From NCBI GenBank assembly GCA_963810815.1, contig CAWEPB010000003.1, positions 310,001 through 374,000 on the forward strand: 64,000 nucleotides of DNA. Direction: 5' to 3'. Position numbers and translations under genes: made by a program. Below are positions 28,965 through 37,400 of the stretch, in pieces. How positions within the stretch are numbered: the first letter of the stretch is position 1; each line of letters begins with the position of its first letter. The stretch comes from CAVQWT01 sp963810815 (GTDB lineage: Bacteria > Pseudomonadota > Gammaproteobacteria > Burkholderiales > Casimicrobiaceae). The notes under the pieces were generated by a model that saw only the letters and a list, made by a program, of their open reading frames with translations, ran no database searches and was not told the DNA's origin.

Positions 28965-31900
28965 ATGAACGACCCGCGCAACGAATCCGCGGCGGCGGCC
29001 GGCGCGCCGGCCGTCGACGCCCAGCACCCGTGGCTCGGCCTCGCGTCGTTCACCGAGGACACGCGCGGCTACTTCTACGGCCGCGAGGAAGAGGTCGGCG
29101 AGCTCGCCCGCCGCGTGCAGCGCAAGCTGCTGACGATCCTGTTCGGCCAGTCGGGCCTGGGCAAGACGTCGATCCTGCGGGCGGGCATCGTGCCCCGCCT
29201 GCGGCCCGAGGGCTACTGTCCGGTCTACGTCCGGATCGACTACTCGCGCGAGTCGCCCGCTGCCGTCGGAGCAGATCAAGCGGGCGATCTTCGAGGAGAC
29301 GCAGGCGTCGGGCGAGTGGACGCAGACCGGCGTCGCCGCCAGCGGCGAGTCGCTGTGGGAGTTCCTGCACCACCGCGACGACGTCCTGCGCGACGCGTCG
29401 GGCAGGACGCTGATCCCGCTGCTGATCTTCGACCAGTTCGAGGAGATCTTCACGCTCGCGCAGAGCGACGACTTCGGGCGGCAGCGCGCGGCGCAGTTCC
29501 TCGCGGACCTCGCCGACCTGGTCGAGAACCGCGCGCCGAAGGCGCTGGAGGAACGGATCGAGCACGACGACGCGGCGGCCGGGATGTTCGACTTCGCGCG
29601 CGCCGACTACCGCATCCTGATCGCGCTGCGCGAGGACTACCTCGCGCACCTGGAAGGGTTGAAGGCGCTGATGCCCTCGATCACCCAGAACCGGATGCGG
29701 CTCGCCCGGATGACCGGCGCGCAGGCGCTGCAGGCGGTGATGAAGCCGGGCGGCAGGCTCGTGTCCGAGGAGGTGGCGGCGGCGATCGTGCGCTTCACCG
29801 CCGGCGGCTCGGAGCTGCCGAATGCCGAGGTCGAGCCGTCGCTGCTGTCGTTGATCTGCCGCGAGCTCAACAACGCGCGCATCGCGCAGGGCCGCGCCGA
29901 GATCTCCGCCGACCTCCTGGCGGGCTCGCGCGACACCATCCTGTCCGAGTTCTACGAGCGCGCGCTCGCCGGCGAGCCGCCGGGCGTGCGGCAGGTGATC
30001 GAGGACCATCTCCTCACCGAGTCGGGCTACCGCGAGAACCTCGCCGAGGAGCGCCTCACCAAGCTGTTCACCGCGGCGGGCGCACCGGCCGGCACGCTGG
30101 CGAAGCTGGTCGACCGGCGGCTGCTGCGCATCGAGGAGCGGCTCGACGTCCGCCGCGTCGAGCTGACCCACGACGTGCTCTGCGGCGTGGTGAAGGCCAG
30201 CCGCGACCTGCGCCTCGAGCGCGACGCGCGCGACGAGGCCGAGCGGCAGCTGGAAGCGCAGCGCCAGCGCGAGCGGGCGACGCGACAGGCGCTGGTGCGG
30301 GCGCGCAAGATCGCCGCGGCGTGCGGCGTGCTGGCCGTGGTGGCCGTCGCCGGCGCGATCTTCGGCTGGTTCAGCATGAAGCGCGCGCAGGAAGCGGAAG
30401 CGCAGGCCGAGCAGACGCGGCTGATGGCCGAGGCCGCGCGCGGGGAGGCGGAGAAGCTGGTCGTCTACCTGCTCGACGACTTCCATCTCGAGCTGGCGCC
30501 CGTCGGCCGGCTCGACATCGTGGGCGAACTCGCCAAGCGCGCGCTGGACTACTACAACGCGCTGCCGCCGGCGCTGCGCACGCCGCAGACCGAGCGCAAC
30601 CGCGCGCTGGCGCTGGTGCGCTACGGCTCGGTGCTGCGCACGCAGGCGCGGCTCGCCGAGGGCAGGAAAGCCGTCGACGACGCCGTGCAGGTCCTGGGCA
30701 CGATGCGCGCCGAAGGCGACCAGTCCGAGACGACGGCGATCGGCCTCGCGCTGGGCCTGAGCACGCAGGCGCGCCTCGCGTCCAGCGTGAACGACGACGC
30801 GGCCGCGCTCCCGATCAGCACCCGGGCGGTCGAGGCGATCCGCCCGCTGGCGACGGTGCCGAACGCCTCGGTCGCGGCGCGCCGCGCGTACGGCGAGGTA
30901 ATGAACATGCACGGGTTCCTGCTGATGCGGAACCGGCAGCTGGAGCCCGCCCTCGCGGCGCTCGACGATGCCCGCGCGGCGTTCCGCGGCATCGACGATC
31001 TGGCGCTGACCGACCTGGCGGCAGCCGCGGGCTACGCCGAGGCGTCGTCGTGGCAGGTGCAGGCGTACGCGGTCCTCGGCCGACGCGAAGACGCCAAGCG
31101 CGCCGGGAGCGAGGGCCTCGCCGTCGCCGCGAAGGTGATCGACAAGCGCCCCGGCCACATGCAGGCGCTGCGCGCGCAGGCGCTGGCCACGTCGCCGCTG
31201 TCCGGGGTGCTCGCCGACGAAATGCGCCTCGCCGAAGCGCTTGGCCATGGTCGACGCGACGCGACGCGCCTGGAGCGAGATCGTCCGCATCGACCCGAGC
31301 AACGCGATCTCCTGGAACAACCTGGCGGTATCGCATTTCATCAAGGGGAACATCCTGGAGACCATGGGGCGGCCGGCCGACGCCGCCGCGACCTGGCGCT
31401 CGACGCAGGACCTCGAGGCGCAGGGCCCGGCCAACCTGATGCTGAAGAACTCGCTGGGGCTGCACGCCGGTCGCCTGGCCCTGCTGGAGGCCCAGCGCGG
31501 CAGGCGACGCGAGGCGGAGGCAGCGCTGGCGCTGGGCGCCTCGCACAACGTGTGGGTCTCCGAGAACGCGCCTGAGGGCTCGTGGGACCGGCTGTCGCGG
31601 CCCGCGTTCCGCAGGATCTGGCCCGTCGCGGTCGCCGACGCCCTGGGCGACCACCGCGCGGCGCTGGAACTGGGCCGGCTGGCGGCGCCGGAACTCGACC
31701 GCCTCAAGCCCTCGGTGCCGAGCGCCGGCGCCCGGGAGTATGCGTTCGCCCGCCTGATCCTGCACAACGCGATGGCGACGTCGGCGTACGCGCTCGGCGA
31801 TTTCTCCGCCGCCGACCACGAGATGGCGCTGGTGCTGGCGGCGCGCAAGGAACTGCGCGACAGCGACGACATCCGCAGCGGGGTCTACGAGAGCACGTTC

Positions 31901-32197
31901 GCGGCGCTGGTCAAGGTGCGCCTCGACCAGCCGGCGGAAGCGCGGGCGCTGATCGAGCCGGCGCTCAGGTACCAGCGCGAACTGGCGGCGCGCAACGTCG
32001 ACGACCCGAGCCAGCGCCTGGACCACGCCGCCGCGCTCTGCGTCGCCGCCGTCGCCGGCGTCGGCGACCCGGCCGCACAGCTCGCCGAGGCAGCCGCGCT
32101 GATGGAGAAGCTGCCGCCGGAGATGAAGCGCCTGTCGTACGTCGAGGTCTGGCGCAACCGCATCGCCGAGGCCCGATCCGGACGGCGGCCGACCTAG
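28965..32197 (+). CDS. nSTAND1-type NTPase with membrane helix and helical-repeat C-terminus, frameshifted
   Basis: About 1,077 residues after correcting two frameshifts, near 29255 and near 31225 (an extra T in GCGCTTGGCCATG). The N-terminus has the nSTAND1 entry motif HPWLGLASFTEDTRGYFYGR, Walker A GQSGLGKTS near residue 62 and Walker B LLIFDQFEEIF near 155, then a winged-helix-like segment (RRVELTHDVLCGVV). A charged coiled coil leads to one membrane helix near 449-469 (AAACGVLAVVAVAGAIFGWF). The 600-residue C-terminus is alpha-helical with TPR-like elements. STAND NTPases are signal-triggered switches, so it is the likely sensor of the locus. It lies between the SIR2-TIR and cyclase genes. 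Confidence 0.82.
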
Positions 32198-32218
32198 GCC
32201 GGCGCGTCGGCACGACAC

Positions 32219-34132
32219 GTGGAGAACCGCCCGGCCGACGCCGCCCGCGACGCCCCGCGCGCGGGCCCACGCGACGCCTGCGCGCGCATCCGCGGCCATC
32301 TCGCGCAGGGAGCGCCCTGGGCAGGCTGCGACGCCTTCCGCGACGCCGTCACGCAGCACCCGGACGACGCCGAGCTGCTCTACTGCGGCGCGCTCGCCCA
32401 CGCGCGGGCCGGTGCGACGAGCGAAGCCCATGCGCTGCTCGATCGCGCGCAGGCCGCCGCGCCGGCTGCGGCGGCGCTGCTCTCGGACATCCTGAGCCTG
32501 TCCGGCCGGCTGTGGAAGGACCAGCTGCACCGCGCGCCGGACGCGCCGGACGCGGCGACCATCGCCCGCCATGCCCGCGACGAATACCTCGCGGCGTGGG
32601 CGCTGCTGCGCGACCCGTATCCGGGCATCAACGCGGCGACGCTGTCGATGCTGCTCGGCGACCGCGCGGCGGCCCGGGATCTCGCGCGGACGATCGCCGC
32701 GGCCCTCGCACCGAAGCTGTCGGCGGCCACGGCGGCCGCAGCGCCCGGTTCCGGCGCGACCGCCGCGGCGGCCTGCTGGGACCAGGTCACCGCGGGCGAA
32801 GCCGCGCTGCTGCTGGGGCACCACGGCGAGGCGCGGCAGCGCTACGCCGCCGCGCACGCGCTCGCCTCCGGCGACGCCGGCAGCGTCGCGACGATGCGCC
32901 GGCAGCTCGTGCTGCTCGCGCGCGTGCTGCCCGAGGCCGCGGCGATGCTGCCGCTCGTTCCCGCGGCCGACGTCCTCGCCTTCACCGGCCACATGATCGA
33001 CGCGCCGGGCCGCGCAACGCCGCGCTTTCCCGCCGCGCTGGTCCCCGCCGTCGAGGCCGCGGTGCGCGAGCGGCTGGCGCGGATGCACCGGCCGGTGTTC
33101 TACGGCTCGGCTGCCTGCGGTGCCGACCTGATCGTCATCGAGGCCGCGCTGGCGCAGGGCGCCGAGGTCAACGTCGTGCTGCCGTTCGACCAGGACGACT
33201 TCGTCCGGACCAGTGTCGAAGTCGGAGGCGCCGGCTGGCTGCCGCGCTTCGACGCCGCGCTCTCGCGCGCGACGCGCGTCGTCCGCGCAACCGAGGAGCG
33301 CTATCTCGGCGACGACGTGCTGTTCGAGCACGCGGCGCTGCTGGTCGAGGGGCTGGCGCAGCTCCGCGCGTCGCAGCTGCAGACGTCGCCGCGGCTGCTG
33401 TGCGTGATCGACCCGTCGGCGGCGGGACACGTCGGCGGCACGCTGTCGGCGTTCGAACGGTGGACACGCTGCGTCGGCGCGCCGGAGGTGCTCGACCTCG
33501 CGGCGCTGCGCGGCAGCGCGGCATCCGGCGGGACGGGTGCCGAGGTCGGCGAAGCGGATTCCCGGGCGCGGTCGCCTGCGCCCGCGTCGACGACGCCGCC
33601 CCGGACGCTCAAGTCGATGCTGTTTGCCGACTTCGCCGGATACAGCAAGCTGCACGACGGCAGCGCCGCGCTGTTCCAGGCCGACTTCTGGGCCATCGTC
33701 GCTCGCCGGATCGAATCGACCGCGGTCAAGCCGCTGTTCGCCAACACCTGGGGTGACGGCCTGTATCTGGTGTTCGGCTCGCCGCACGATGCCGCGTCGT
33801 TCGCGCTGCGGCTGGTCGAGGACTTCCGGGAAATCGACTGGACCGCGCACGGTCTTCCGGCCAGCAGTCAGATCCGGATCGGCGTGCACACCGGCCCGGT
33901 GTTCTGCGGCTTCGATCCCATCATCGGCCGCGACAATTACTTCGGCTCCGGCGTCACCCGGGCCGCGCGCATCGAACCGATCACGCCACCCGGCACCGTG
34001 TATGCGAGCGAGGCCTTTGCCGCCACGCTGGCCGCGTCCGGCCAGCGCGAGTTCGTCCTCGAGTACGTCGGCCAGGTGGCCCTCGCCAAGGGCTACGGCG
34101 AGTCGCGCGTCTATCGTCTTGCCGGGCGCTGA
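32219..34132 (+). CDS. TPR-type / SLOG-like / class III nucleotide cyclase fusion
   Basis: 637 residues from a GTG 22 bases after the nSTAND gene. Residues 20-165 are helical repeats like the TRAFs-binding or TPR-S domain (WALLRDPYPGINAATLSMLLGD). Residues 250-420 resemble a Rossmann-like SLOG nucleotide-sensing domain (FTGHMID, YGSAACGADLIVIEAAL, VLPFDQDDFVRTSV). Residues 464-637 are a class III cyclase: LFADFAGYSKL and NTWGDGLYLVF supply the two metal-binding Asp, and GSGVTRAARIEPI the Arg helix. It could make a cyclic nucleotide in response to a nucleotide-type ligand. Assignment of the first two domains is by motif resemblance only. Confidence 0.8.
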   Translation: MENRPADAARDAPRAGPRDACARIRGHLAQGAPWAGCDAFRDAVTQHPDDAELLYCGALAHARAGATSEAHALLDRAQAAAPAAAALLSDILSLSGRLWKDQLHRAPDAPDAATIARHARDEYLAAWALLRDPYPGINAATLSMLLGDRAAARDLARTIAAALAPKLSAATAAAAPGSGATAAAACWDQVTAGEAALLLGHHGEARQRYAAAHALASGDAGSVATMRRQLVLLARVLPEAAAMLPLVPAADVLAFTGHMIDAPGRATPRFPAALVPAVEAAVRERLARMHRPVFYGSAACGADLIVIEAALAQGAEVNVVLPFDQDDFVRTSVEVGGAGWLPRFDAALSRATRVVRATEERYLGDDVLFEHAALLVEGLAQLRASQLQTSPRLLCVIDPSAAGHVGGTLSAFERWTRCVGAPEVLDLAALRGSAASGGTGAEVGEADSRARSPAPASTTPPRTLKSMLFADFAGYSKLHDGSAALFQADFWAIVARRIESTAVKPLFANTWGDGLYLVFGSPHDAASFALRLVEDFREIDWTAHGLPASSQIRIGVHTGPVFCGFDPIIGRDNYFGSGVTRAARIEPITPPGTVYASEAFAATLAASGQREFVLEYVGQVALAKGYGESRVYRLAGR

Positions 34133-34349
34133 CGCCCGCGCCGCACGGGCAGCGACCGCGGCGACCTACCGTCCCGCGAGTCCGGGTCGCCGTCGCTCCT
34201 TGACGCGGATCAGCCCTGCGGCCCCTGGGCGCGGTAAAGTCGGAACCGTGTCGGCGGGTGCCGCGGCGGCGCGGATGGGTGTCCGCGCCCGGTGCGCCGC
34301 CCTCCGGGGTTCGTCCGCAAATGCCTGATCAGCCTGCACCGCGCCGCCG

Positions 34350-34715
34350 ATGACGCCGCAGTTCCTGCGCTACGCCGCCGCCGGCGCCGTCGGCACGGCG
34401 CTCCAGTACGCGCTGCTCGTCGGGCTGGTGCAGTTCGCACAGGCGCCGGCCGTCGCCGCGTCGACCGTCGGCGCCGTCGCCGGCGCGCTGGTGAACTACG
34501 CGCTCAATCATCGCTGGACGTTCGCCAGCACGCGGACCCACGGCCAGGCGCTGCCGCGATTCGCGGCGGTCGCGCTGGCCGGGATCGTCGTCAATGCTAT
34601 CGTGATGGCTGCGACCATCCACCTCGTCGGCATCCATTACCTCGCCGCCCAGGTCGTCGCCACCGGTGTCGTGCTCGTCACCGGCTATCTCGCCAATCGC
34701 GCATGGACGTTCTGA
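34350..34715 (+). CDS. GtrA family membrane protein
   Basis: 121 residues, four membrane helices, with the family's N-terminal FLRYAAAGAVGTALQYALL and C-terminal GYLANRAWTF. GtrA proteins are thought to flip or carry undecaprenyl-linked sugars for surface glycosylation. The gene overlaps the downstream glycosyltransferase by 13 bases. Confidence 0.92.
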   Translation: MTPQFLRYAAAGAVGTALQYALLVGLVQFAQAPAVAASTVGAVAGALVNYALNHRWTFASTRTHGQALPRFAAVALAGIVVNAIVMAATIHLVGIHYLAAQVVATGVVLVTGYLANRAWTF

Positions 34716-35704
34716 TCCCCGCCCACCCCCCCGCCGTCCGGCCGTCGCTGTCGGTCGTCGTCCCCGCATACAACGAGGAGGCGGTGCTGCCGGAATTCCA
34801 CCGGCGGCTCGCCGCGGTGCTGGACGCGCTCGCCGGCGACCTCGACGCCGAGATCGTCTACGTCAACGACGGCAGCAGCGACGCGACGATGCGCCTGCTC
34901 GTCGGCATCCACGACGGCGACCCGCGGGTCGCCGTCGTCGATCTGTCGCGCAACTTCGGCAAGGAGATCGCGATGAGCGCGGGGCTCGACCACGCGCGCG
35001 GCGACGCGGTCGTGGTCATCGACGCCGACCTGCAGGATCCGCCGGAGCTGATCCCCGACATGGTGAAGGCCTGGCGATCCGGCAGCGACGTCGTGCTGAT
35101 GCGCCGCGCCACCCGCGCCAACGAGAGCTGGCTCAAGAAGGCGACGGCGCGCGCGTTCTATCGCTCGATCGGCCGCATCGGCGAGATCGAGATTCCCGCC
35201 GACGTCGGCGATTTCCGCCTGCTGTCGCGCCGCGCGGTCGCCGCGCTGCTGCGCTTCCCGGAGCGGACCCGGTTCATGAAGGGCCTCTACGCGTGGATCG
35301 GCTTCCCGTCGGCGGAGATCGTCTACCATCGCGACGGCCGCTTCGCCGGCGAGACCAAGTGGAACTACTGGCGCCTGTGGAATTTCGCGCTCGAAGGCAT
35401 CACGTCGTTCTCGGTCGTGCCGCTCAAGGTCGCGAGCTACATCGGCTTCGCGACGGCGCTCGTCGCCTTCGGCTACGGCGTGTTCGTCATCGGCAAGACG
35501 CTGCTCTACGGCGACCCGGTGCGCGGTTACCCGACGCTGGTCGTGCTGGTGCTGTTCGGCGGCGGCCTCCAGCTGATGGCGCTGGGCATCATCGGCGAGT
35601 ACCTGGCGCGGATGTTCGTCGAGGTCAAGGGTCGCCCGCTCTACCTCGTGCAGCGCAGCCTCCCGTCGACGCTGCCGCCGCCCGCCCCGCCCGCGGAGCC
35701 ATGA
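34703..35704 (+). CDS. GT2 glycosyltransferase, GtrB/DPM1 type
   Basis: 333 residues. Residues 15-235 form a GT-A domain (LSVVVPAYNEEAVLPEFHRRL, VNDGSSDATM, VIDADLQDPPELI), followed by two C-terminal membrane helices (from about 245) as in GtrB. It probably makes an undecaprenyl-phosphate-linked monosaccharide for the adjacent GtrA and the ArnT-like transferase. The ATG lies inside the gtrA gene, and its stop overlaps the next ATG (ATGA). Confidence 0.93.
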   Translation: MDVLIPAHPPAVRPSLSVVVPAYNEEAVLPEFHRRLAAVLDALAGDLDAEIVYVNDGSSDATMRLLVGIHDGDPRVAVVDLSRNFGKEIAMSAGLDHARGDAVVVIDADLQDPPELIPDMVKAWRSGSDVVLMRRATRANESWLKKATARAFYRSIGRIGEIEIPADVGDFRLLSRRAVAALLRFPERTRFMKGLYAWIGFPSAEIVYHRDGRFAGETKWNYWRLWNFALEGITSFSVVPLKVASYIGFATALVAFGYGVFVIGKTLLYGDPVRGYPTLVVLVLFGGGLQLMALGIIGEYLARMFVEVKGRPLYLVQRSLPSTLPPPAPPAEP

Positions 35705-37173
35705 CCGTCGCGCTGACCCCGCGCGAGCGGCGCGCGCTGCTCGTCACCCTCGCCGTCATCGTCGTGCTGCGGCTGGCGACGCTCGCCGCGTATCCGCTGA
35801 TGGACTCGACGGAATCGCGCTACGCCGAGATCGCGCGCAAGATGCTGGAGACGGGCGACTGGCTGGTACCGCAGTTCGCGTACGGCGTCCCGTTCTGGGG
35901 CAAGCCGCCGCTGTCGATGTGGCTGACCGCGGCGTCGATGGCGGCGTTCGGCGTCAACGAATTCGCGGCACGGCTGCCGTCGCTGCTGCTGATGCTGGGA
36001 TGCGGCGCGCTCGTCTTCCTGCTTGCCCGCCTTCGCGCGGGCCGCGACGCCGCGCTGTGGGCGGTCACGCTCTTCGCGACGACCGTGCTCGTGTTATTGG
36101 CGGCCGGGGCGGTGATGACCGACGCGGCGCTCGCGCTCGGAACCACGCTGGCGATGGCGGGGTTCTGGCTCGCGATCGACGGGCCGCCCGGGCTGCGTCG
36201 CGCGGCCGGCTTCGCCTTCTTCGTCGGCCTCGCGATCGGGATGCTGGCAAAAGGCCCGGTCGCGCTGGTCCTGAGCTTCGTCCCGCTCGGCGCCTGGACG
36301 CTGTGGACGAAGTCGTGGCGCGCCGTGTGGTCGGGTTTGCCCTGGTTCGCCGGCACCGCGCTGGCCGCCGTGCTCGTCGTGCCCTGGTACTGGGCCGCGG
36401 AGCGCGCGTCGCCCGGGTTCCTCGATTACTTCCTGATCGGCGAGCACTGGAAGCGCTTCGTCGAGCCGGGCTGGAAGGGCGACCTGTACGGCGCGGCGCA
36501 CGCGCACCCGCACGGCACGATCTGGCTGTACTGGATCGCCGCCGCGCTGCCGTGGTCGCCGATGGCGATCGGCTGGCTGGTCCGTGCCGCGGCGTCGCGC
36601 CGCGATGCGCTGCGCACGCTGGTCGCCGACCGGTGGCAATCGTACCTGCTGCTCTGGGCGGTCACGCCGATGGCGTTCTTCACCGTGTCGGGCAACGTGC
36701 TCGCGACCTACGTCTTGCCCGGACTGCCGGCGTTCGCGCTGCTGCTCGCGGCGCAGTGGCGCCCGGCCGAGGCCGATGCACGCGCGCTGCGCCCGACGGT
36801 TCGGTTCGCGATCGCGATCGGCCTCGTCATCCCGGTCGTGGGCATCGGCGCGATGGTCGTCATGCAGCAGCGTTTCGAAACGGTGCTGTCGCACAAGGCG
36901 CTGGTGCGCAGTTTCGAAGCGCAGCGCGCCCATGCCGGCGAGCGCCTGATCTACGTCGCGCAGGCCCCGATCTCGGCGGAGTTCTACACGCAGGGAAAGG
37001 CCCTCATCGTGCACGATGCCGCCGCGCTGCTCCCCTATCTCGCCGACGCCCGCGTCGACTTCGTCGTCGTGCATGGGCAGGACTTCGACACGCTGCCGGC
37101 GGAAGCACGCGCGCGCCTCACGCCGCTGGGCAGCTTCGGCGAATACCGCCTGCTGCGCGAAGCGCCGCGCTGA
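35701..37173 (+). CDS. ArnT-like membrane glycosyltransferase (GT39/PMT superfamily)
   Basis: 490 residues with about 12 membrane helices. The first periplasmic loop has the ArnT/PMT acidic motif (MDSTESRYAEIARKML, then WGKPPLSMW). Such enzymes transfer a sugar from undecaprenyl phosphate to a periplasmic acceptor, for example lipid A or a protein. Translational coupling with the GT2 gene supports one pathway; the donor sugar cannot be told. Confidence 0.9.
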   Translation: MTVALTPRERRALLVTLAVIVVLRLATLAAYPLMDSTESRYAEIARKMLETGDWLVPQFAYGVPFWGKPPLSMWLTAASMAAFGVNEFAARLPSLLLMLGCGALVFLLARLRAGRDAALWAVTLFATTVLVLLAAGAVMTDAALALGTTLAMAGFWLAIDGPPGLRRAAGFAFFVGLAIGMLAKGPVALVLSFVPLGAWTLWTKSWRAVWSGLPWFAGTALAAVLVVPWYWAAERASPGFLDYFLIGEHWKRFVEPGWKGDLYGAAHAHPHGTIWLYWIAAALPWSPMAIGWLVRAAASRRDALRTLVADRWQSYLLLWAVTPMAFFTVSGNVLATYVLPGLPAFALLLAAQWRPAEADARALRPTVRFAIAIGLVIPVVGIGAMVVMQQRFETVLSHKALVRSFEAQRAHAGERLIYVAQAPISAEFYTQGKALIVHDAAALLPYLADARVDFVVVHGQDFDTLPAEARARLTPLGSFGEYRLLREAPR

Positions 37174-37246
37174 TCGCGCGCGGCCCATTCGCTGGCGCCC
37201 CCGCCGGGGCGCGATCCGGCCGGCGTTGTTAGGACTCGGGGCGGCA

Positions 37247-37348
37247 CGCTCACTGGACTACCTTCGTGCTGCGCACTCCGGTGTTCGCCCTTGGGACGGC
37301 CCGGCGCGCTCACTGGACTACCTTCGTGCTGCGCACTCCGGTGTTCGC
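37247..37348. repeat. two 42-bp direct repeats at 60-bp period
   Basis: Positions 37247-37288 and 37307-37348 are identical copies (begin CGCTCACTGGACTACC, end CTCCGGTGTTCGC), with partly similar 18-bp spacers. A fragment of a third copy (TGCGCACTCCG then CGCTCAC) follows near 37379-37411. They lie between the convergent ArnT-like and MgtA-like genes. This looks like a short extragenic tandem repeat; no CRISPR-like regularity. Confidence 0.8.
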
Positions 37349-37400
37349 TCGGGACGCCCGGCGTGGGCCTTCGCGCCTGCGCACTCCGCTCGCGGCGCGC

